From Toxonevra muliebris (taxonomy: Eukaryota > Arthropoda > Insecta > Diptera > Pallopteridae), in contig OY829326.1 in assembly GCA_963691655.1 (NCBI GenBank), positions 20,882,878 through 20,946,877 on the forward strand: a DNA stretch of 64,000 bases. Reading direction: 5' to 3'. Within the stretch, counting starts at the first letter, position 1. Every line of letters begins with the position of its first letter. Made by a program: the position numbers and the translations under genes. Positions 56,760-64,000 of the stretch are shown one piece after another. The notes below the pieces were generated by a model, which saw only the letters and a program-made list of their open reading frames with translations, searched no databases and had not been told where the DNA came from.

Positions 56760-57640
56760 TTGTATTTATTTGGGTCTATACCATTCATTTCTCAGCAGAA
56801 AACTGTGAACTGAAAACCAAATCAAAGTTTGGTTAAACTCAGAACAGAAATCAAAAAGTTGAAATGTCGAAATTAGTCAAAAAATTCAATACTGAAAACA
56901 ACAGCAAATCAGGTCTTATTAGACTTTCATCTGGGAGGTTCGGGTTCGATTCCCGTCTTCGTCTGGTGGTTAATTTTCATAACTTTCTTATATTCACTAT
57001 CAATATGAAGTGTATGAGAATTATAAGATAGTGTACAAGTACACACATTGGTTGGTAATGGCAAAACCACCAAGCCGATAAAAAATTGCCACACCGCCGT
57101 TCGGAATCGGCGTTAAACTGTAGGTCCAATTATGTGGTATCACAATGGGCCGTTCAGGCCTAAGTGTGTCTCTCAACAGCCACTCCAACCTAACCAACCT
57201 AACCTATACCGGGCTGACTAATGGTTGAAATCTTGACAGGAATTCACTGTTTAATTTAGATTTCAAATGTTAAAACATATCAGTTCTCAATAAGGCTTGA
57301 ATTATGAGTGAAAACAAAAGCAAATCTTATATTTTTAAACTATCAGCTATTTTTGTAAATATATAAATTTGCTGTTTTCTTCCGCAGTAGAAAAGTCAAT
57401 CGGACTTGTTCAAAGTATTGACTAAAATCGCACAGTAAAATTCTAAATTAGGTTTGACACTTGGTTAAAAACGAAAGCAAATCAGGTCTTCTTTAATTAG
57501 GCCTAGTTTCAAGGTTGAAATTCTGAAGATATGCATAGTTGAATTTAGGTCTAACATTTTTAAAGTAACTAGCTCTCTATGAAGCCTGAACTCAAGTTTG
57601 AAAACAGATCAGTTCTACCTTTAAGTAGTTCAGAATTCAC
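56760..57640. repeat. Second tract of the degenerate dispersed repeat, interrupted by a SINE-like insert
   Basis: GAAAACAACAGCAAATCAGGTC (split at 56893), CAGTTCTCAATAAGGCTTGA (57282) and CTCTCTATGAAGCCTGAACT (57573) match the units at 52.1-52.9 kb. The tract is broken at about 56930-57215 by the SINE-like element. Confidence 0.6.
56930..57215 (+). mobile_element. tRNA-derived retroposon (SINE-like), 5'-truncated
   Basis: It starts with CATCTGGGAGGTTCGGGTTC and GATTCCCGTC, a Pol III B box. An unrelated body follows (CAAAACCACCAAGCCG, CCGTTCGGAATCGGCG, ACAATGGGCCGTTCAGGCCT) and it ends CCAACCTAACCAACCTAACC. The A box is missing here. The CCTAACC tail looks telomere-like but is part of this repeat. 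Confidence 0.65.
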
Positions 57641-57649
57641 TGAAAAAAT

Positions 57650-60600
57650 CATTGAAGGGATTATGATGGCTTGAGGATGAGACTGCCCTTCTAACTCACC
57701 CCCACCCCCAGCCCCTCTCTCCTCCCCACCCTTACCAATGAAAATTTCATATAAATAAAACATAAAATTTAAAGAGCGAAAAAAATTAAAACCAACCCTT
57801 AGCAATCACATTAGGTTTATATTATCCAACTAAATCCTTGCGATTTCTTACTGATATTCTTACTGATAAAACTAGTGTATAAGTCGCCTCCACCCCAAAA
57901 AAATTTCCTACATTTTTATCGTTGATCATCAATAAAAAAAATTTTTCAAGGGGAACAAATGAAAACTCCTTCTTCGGAAATCTCTGGATTCTTGTGATGG
58001 GAAGAACTAATTTTTTTTATTTGCTTTGAATTGGTTAAGGTCATAACTGTCAGAAAAAATAAAAATAGGAAGCATAACCATATACGCGCAATACCACAGA
58101 GCAAACGTAATTTTCTGTTTCGACGAAGTTCCAATTAGTCAATAGAGCCTAGAATTCTAGAGTGCTGAATACGCCCCAGAAAGTGCAGTTGAGTGAAGTA
58201 CAATGAAGCTATGATCGAGTATGATTAGACGCTTTGAGTAGAAACCGACTGTATCTATTTTTTCACTATCTATCTTTCAACACTAATAAAAAAAATCTAC
58301 TTCAGAGTTTCTCTGAAGTTCAAACTAAAATTGATGTGCAAAATCGGCACTTAAATTTGTCAATATTGTAACCTATCTCGTCAGGTGTAGGGTATTTAAA
58401 GAAAGAAAAAAACATAAATAAATTATTAAAAAAAACACTTGACAATAATGATGATGTTTTAAACAAGCCCCCATAAATTATGCACATTTCATAAGAACAA
58501 AAACAATAAAAAAAAACTACAAACTTTTTTCTCTTTCATTTAATTTATAAAACTCTAAAATTTATTTATAGTTTAGTGCATTCGTTTTGTGTGTGTCATA
58601 GTTTCATTGTCAAAAAAAAGATTTTGAATAACAAAAGCTTGTTCATACACACACACTCTCTCTAAGTTGTATGCATATAAAAGACTGAAAAAGAAAAAAA
58701 AATACATTCCTCCACTTTGGCTGCAGTTTATGACCCTTTTTATTTGCATATTTGTGCGCGCTAACATGACAATTCTTTTATACTTACTCGTCGTACATTT
58801 TTCTGCTTTTTTATATCTTTTTATTTTTTACCAACTTATGTACATATATATGCATGTATGTTTTTTTTGTGTGAATTCACAACTTTGGATTACCAAATGT
58901 GGACGTGTGTGTTTGTCGTTCTCTGAGTGTGCAACAGGTGCAGTTTTTTTCTTTCTTTCAGATCATAAGTTTTCACTTTTTCTCTTTTTTTTTTTAATAA
59001 CTTACATAAATATGTGTATAAATGTGCTTGTGTTGTATATGTGTGTTTGTATGTCATAAGCTATAAAAAATGGGGATTATCATAAAAATTGTGTTGTGTC
59101 ATTTGTGTGTGTGCGAACGACGATTGCGACTGCTATTGCATATGTTTGTTTGTGTGTCTGTGTGTGTGTGCGATGGTAATGTGTCTGTAATGCCTTTATT
59201 ACCCCCATCTCCGGCCTTTATTAAGCTACTTTAAGCTATGTTGTTAACGTAAATACGCCAATTTTAGTGAATTATAGTGCGCCCTAGTGTTTGGTTAGTG
59301 TCTGTCCGTTTGTGTCGCTGTAGGTGTGTGTGTGTGTGGCATTGCCAATATGAATTTATTTGTGCTCAACTTAAGTATCAATAAATTTAAAATGTGTTCA
59401 TATGAGTGAGTGTGGAATTTAAGTACTTAAACTTTGTATTGAAAAGTTTTCTTAATTGCTTTGATATTATTGCCACTAACAAATAAAAGTTTTATAATTG
59501 TTGGGGCGTGAAAAAAATCACATTCATTCAAAACCTCAACCTAAAATTCATTCGAGTGTATTTTCTATTAAAAGGAAACTTTATTTTTTATTTTTTTTTT
59601 AAATTGTAGTAAAAGAATTCTAGATTGAATGAACCAAAAATGCGAAAGAGAGAAATAACGATATGTGCCAATCGTTCTCGTATGCAATGCCAATGTTCGT
59701 TATTTCTTTTCTGTGGCATCTCGCTAATATCAACTATCGTGAATACAATTTCGTGCCCCAATTAACCTTTTTGCAACAAGAAAAAAAAAACAAAAATTCA
59801 GGTCAAGTTATTGGAGAAAGTACATATTAGGAGAGGAAGTAGAGGTAGAAAAAAAGGGATTTTAGGTTGCCGAGTAAGTACTTAAAGTTTTGTATAACAT
59901 GTGAGATTATCAGATGTTTTAGATTGTACTTTATAATAAAGAAGAATTTAAGTTTTCAAAAATTTAAAAAATATTTTTGGTTAATATTAATCCGAAAGGG
60001 AGAAACGGGTTAAGCTTAGAAACTCTTTATGGGGTCATAACTATGTATTCTGCTTTCTATGTGCCTTAAGTTATAAAACTTAATGTGGCATTCTCAAAAA
60101 CTCAGATCCAAAGCCCGCATCAAGATGATCTGAATATTATATTATGAAAATTTTTGTATTCATCCATGCTCTGACTTCTAATAAGGTTATTGATTCTTTA
60201 AGAGCTTTTTGATTCCAGATAGCAATATCTAAAATATAATAATAATAATCCTATTAACCCATTTTGACCTGACTAGTCGATTTATCGACCAACAACTTTA
60301 CAAATGCGTCGAAAATATATTTATATATTATTTCCAAAAGTAACTTATAATAACTTCTAACATACTGTGTTAAATACTTTTGACTTTTGGGAATACTTAT
60401 TGATCATGATGTGGCGTAGAAATATTTTAAATTTTTTTTACACCTGGCCACCTCACAGAGGCCAAAAAAGGATCCATTATAATGCCCCAAATGTATTACC
60501 TTCAACAATTTTACTCTTTTTTTTTATCCATATGTATATATATAAATATTTCTTTGCTAAAAACCTGACTTTTCGATTCCCTTATTTTCAGAATTTATGG

Positions 60601-60872
60601 GATAGCGATTTTACGTTCAAAAACTTCTACAAATTCGACTGCTCACCTCCGATATCACAGTCTTGAAAGTTTTGAAGTAGAATCCACATAAGGCCTGAGT
60701 AAAAAAACAAATAAATCTGAAGAAAGTAGAGCTAAATAATTTTTGGAGAGATTTGAGAAGAAAAAGAAGAGAAATTATTTGGTAGAAAATTTTATGATAC
60801 TTAGAAGTACTAGCGGACGCATGAGGGATTTGAGATTAAAACCACTATTACCAATGAAAATTTTATACATTG
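57650..60872. other. No gene assigned; microsatellite-rich
   Basis: GT/GA-type microsatellites are dense at 58585-58665 and 59030-59335. A pyrimidine-rich strand lies at 57698-57730. A minus-strand 62-codon frame at 58134-57946 has a basic start and a hydrophobic run like a signal anchor, but no splice context links it to the membrane-protein gene. Confidence 0.45.
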
Positions 60873-60880
60873 GGCATGAA

Positions 60881-62592
60881 TAACGCTCGTATCTTTTTTC
60901 GAACCAAAAACTGTATATTTCTACCAAAAAATTTTAAGAAACTGAATTGAAAAAAAATGTATATTTTGCGGTATCAATTTTTTTTTATAAAAATTGACTT
61001 CTAAATCGTCTTCGTTCTCCACTTTAGCATTTACTTATGTAGTTGTATTAAATTTGTGCTTTGAAGAAATTTGACGAATCGATTCCAGAGTTGCTATGAA
61101 GTATTTATACACCCAGAAAAATACCCATCTCTAAAACAAAGAAAAAGTTTCCTTAATTTAAATCCACGAAAATTTCTCTCGTTTATGTAAATTTTCCTCA
61201 AAATGAAGAAAAATGTGCTCCTTTCATGCAACCATGGTGTTCAATTTGAAGTAAGTTTTTTCTTCATTTTTGGAAATTTAATTGCGGTGCTGCCCACCAA
61301 TTGAAATCAAGTCCCAAGTTTCAATGAAATTGTCAAAACTAAAATTAAAGAAAAGTAAGATAAAAAAGTAAATAAAACACAGGAAAATATGGGTGTGGTA
61401 AATGGGTATCTTCAAACAAAATTTTTTTCTAAAACTTAGTCCTTACAACGCGTCTCTGCATAAAATTTTAACTCAAGAGTTTTTATGAATTACTTGGTCT
61501 ATTGTTAACATAAATGTGCATGAAACAATGGACGTTTCCATAAACCTGTTTTTTCCAAAATTTAGACGCACCAGAATATAAAAATTCAAGCACCATTTGG
61601 CTGAAAAACAAAAGTATCAAAATACCATAAAAGAACGAATTAACTTATTTGGAATAAAATAAGGTAATAAAACTTACATACTATTTTTGCATAAAAAATG
61701 AAAATGTAAGAAAGAGACGAATATACCAAAAATGTTCTCTATACAAAATTTTTGTATATACAAAAAACTGTTTTTGTTCTTCTTTTGAATTTTTAAGTCG
61801 GCGGCTCTATTTCAAGCGAAGTGGTTTGTGGCTATTGATATAATTTTTGAAAAAAAAAAAAAAAAAATATATTGTGAAAAAAATAAAATATATTCAAAAG
61901 ATATAAATTTCAATAAAGTTCAATTTATAATTTTTTAATTGCCATAAGGATCTTTTGATCATTTCAAGGTGACGATGCCTGTAGTGTTTGTAAAAATACG
62001 TATGAATGTAAACCTTAATTTTTAATAAGTAAAAATAAAATAATAAATGAATACAAGTAAAAAAAACATGATTTCTATGCCTTTCAATTAAAACAACATT
62101 GTAGAAAATATTCCATAAATTGAGAATTTCTTTTCCAAAAAGTAAATTGACTTTAATCTATGGAAAATTATTCCTCAAACTGAGAAAAATTTTACCTAAA
62201 TTATATAAAATTTCTCATATTTGAAAAATATTTCCTCAACTCAAAGAAATTTTATATATCTAAATGAGGAAATCGTTTCTATGGCGCCAAATCATTCCCA
62301 TTTTTCCTCAATTTTATAGCCGTTTTTCTTCGAAATAAGTAAGTATTTCTCTGGGTGTAGAAATAATCGCCTTCAATGTTTCCACTTATACCAAAATTAT
62401 ACTCGCAACGAGTTGCCATTGTTCTCTCAGACGTTTTGCATAGTGATTAATAAATTTGAATTTCGTAGCATTCAAAAATCTATATTTTTTCTTAGTATAA
62501 ACGCGGTATTTTGGTAAAAAAAAAGGCGATATGCGGTTTTGAGTCTAAAAAACAGTATAATACCGTGAAAAACTATATAGATACGAGCGTTA
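60881..62592. mobile_element. hAT-like element with perfect 8-bp target duplication, carrying a nested element
   Basis: GGCATGAA occurs at 60873-60880 and 62593-62600, directly outside perfect 13-bp inverted ends TAACGCTCGTATC. Once the nested 1248-bp element is removed it is about 464 bp long, with no transposase: a non-autonomous hAT. Its ends differ from those of the 39.4-kb element, so it is another family. Confidence 0.85.
61110..62357. mobile_element. Nested inverted-repeat element with TA/CACCC ends and subterminal TTTCCTCA repeats
   Basis: The ends CACCCAGAAAAATAC (left) and CACCCAGAGAAATAC (right, minus strand) are inverted repeats with TA on both sides. Words such as TTTCCTCAA, CTGAGAAAAATTTT and AATTTCTC repeat in the outer 250-300 bp of both sides. 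It lies inside the hAT-like element, so it inserted later. I found no transposase motif in the central AT-rich part. Confidence 0.8.
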
Positions 62593-62600
62593 GGCATGAA

Positions 62601-64000
62601 TCAAACAAAATTTTAAAGAGACGAAAAATATTAAGTATTGTTTTTAGATACTTTACTTCTTAGTGTGAATTTTTTTTGGTCTTATATCAACGATTCATAT
62701 TAAAGAGTACTTTTTATATTAAAAAATACACCAACCACGATATCTATAGAGAAAACTTGAGTATGAGTACATTTTATGAGCACTAATAAAATACAGTTCC
62801 ATTCAGCGAGCAGGCAAACAAACACACACTAACACAAATATAAGCTTGTGCTTTATTTATGGTGCCATTATGACTCATAAATCCTTTTGTTCCTAACTTA
62901 AAATTTTTTTGTTTGGTTTCATTCGCACATTTCTTACTAAGATTCTGAAGCTGCAAATTGTCTAATCTACTCGATGTATGCGCTTTTAAACGATTCAGTG
63001 CGGCATTAATGTGTGCACACATACATATGTATAAGTATTAGAGTATGCTAGTGAAGATTGTGTGTGTGTGTGTGTGTGCATTTCTGAGTGCGAAGCATAT
63101 AATGCAGACACCTTTATCAGCAACACAGCAATCATTGATAGTCGCAATAATTGCTATGCGCACTACGAACGGCAGGGTATATAGCAGTGAGCTGGCAATA
63201 ATGCAATGCAGCCATTCCAATTCTGAATACTTCACTCCCCCCTGCACACAACCAGTCACTATGTTTTCTGTGCACTTTAGTGAAGTTTTTCCAAATAATA
63301 CATAAAAATATATTTAAGGATATGCTTGCACAAAAGGGATTTCTAAAGTGTGTGATTGTGTGCGAGTATTTGTGCATCTGGATCTATGTTATTTGTGTGT
63401 GTTTTTCAAAGTGAATTAATGCTCCAAGTTTAAGAAAATACTTAAATATTCTATCTCATAAATTAAAAATCAACATCATATCCATCACAGCATTATAAAA
63501 TATTGCCAACATTATAAATCTTTATTTTGTATGTACTTACTCGTACAGAATCGAAAATATTATTTGCTTTCCTTCAATTCACTTCGCTGGCAACATTCAA
63601 ATTAAACTAATCGTATTTCTTCACCCTTCAATGTAAAATGACGACACGGAATCATATCGAACAATGTGGTGCTACTCAAGATTTATGTTCACTGATTATA
63701 TACTCTCAAAGTATATATACATACATACGTACTATACTATAGACAAAGAGACGCAAGAGTTAGCGCTTGCAATTTCTTCTACTTCTCCTTCGCCTTCACA
63801 AAATAAAACAAGAATCTTGTACACTGGGTAAAATATTGATTTGGTTTTGCTAAATTTGACAATGATTTATAATAGAACTCACAGTGGGAATTAGAAATTA
63901 TCAATGGATCTTTAAAAAACCTAAACTCATTTGTTTTACTTTCATTAAATGGAAGTCATACACCCCAAAACGTCTTGGAAGCACTCAGTAGTTCAAGACC
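62601..64000. other. No gene assigned; GT microsatellite
   Basis: (GT)n lies at 63058-63079. Open frames at 63045-63377 overlap on both strands and resemble nothing known. No exon with a phase-1 end and flanking splice sites for the membrane-protein gene could be supported here. Confidence 0.5.

Noticed and set aside
57190..57210. CCTAACC repeats resembling insect telomere units
   Set aside because: They form the 3' end of a SINE-like repeat, the run is too short, and Diptera lack TTAGG telomeres.
57946..58134. Signal-anchor-like minus-strand frame, as a possible first exon of the membrane-protein gene
   Set aside because: No donor in the required phase and no ectodomain exons between it and 50164; the hydrophobic run is likely chance in T-rich DNA.
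58667..59059. 130-codon open frame
   Set aside because: It is built from GT/TTT-rich low-complexity sequence with no recognisable domain.

Overview
This is an AT-rich window from an insect genome, very probably a brachyceran fly. The proteins at the left end read like Drosophila orthologues, introns in the compact genes are 60-200 bp, and the non-coding DNA is full of CAA/CAG, TACA and GT microsatellites. The mix of degraded non-LTR retrotransposons, mariner/Tc1 relatives and tRNA-derived repeats fits a tephritid fruit fly. That species-level guess is inference.

Left 12 kb: a dense block of four housekeeping genes. Mediator subunit MED24 (+, 14 exons, 382-6121) carries a complete mitochondrial-type DnaJ co-chaperone gene nested antisense in its first intron (2124-691, -). 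Convergent to MED24 is the NEDD8-conjugating enzyme UbcE2M/Ubc12 (9819-6957, -). Divergent from that, across a gap of about 780 bp, is deoxyhypusine synthase (10598-11801, +). I reconstructed all four exon by exon with consistent phases.

12-14.5 kb: intergenic DNA made largely of two unrelated dead non-LTR retrotransposon fragments in opposite orientations.

14.5-50.2 kb: the 3' half of one large minus-strand gene for a single-pass membrane protein I cannot name. Its transmembrane exon lies at 50164-50062, a 23-nt microexon at 37784-37762, a cytoplasmic-tail exon at 19520-19192 and the last exon at 16025-15687. The introns are 12.3, 18.2 and 3.2 kb. The tail carries NPxY- and YxxPhi-like motifs and ends in S-D-Y-V. 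The ectodomain exons must lie upstream, beyond 50.2 kb and probably outside the window.

The large introns and the 50-64 kb flank are a transposon graveyard. They hold a mariner deletion derivative, two Tc1/mariner elements with D-D-37-E spacing (one with a symmetric array of a GTTGAGAC motif), several RNase-H-bearing retrotransposon relics and two hAT-like elements with perfect 8-bp target duplications. There are also several long-inverted-repeat (foldback) elements and a group of elements with TA/CAC...GTG/TA ends and repeated subterminal motifs, one nested inside a hAT-like element. No rRNA gene, intact tRNA gene, CRISPR array or bacterial feature was seen. The most noteworthy items are the phase-consistent microexon, the nested gene with its disputed GC-AG intron, and the TA/CAC element group.
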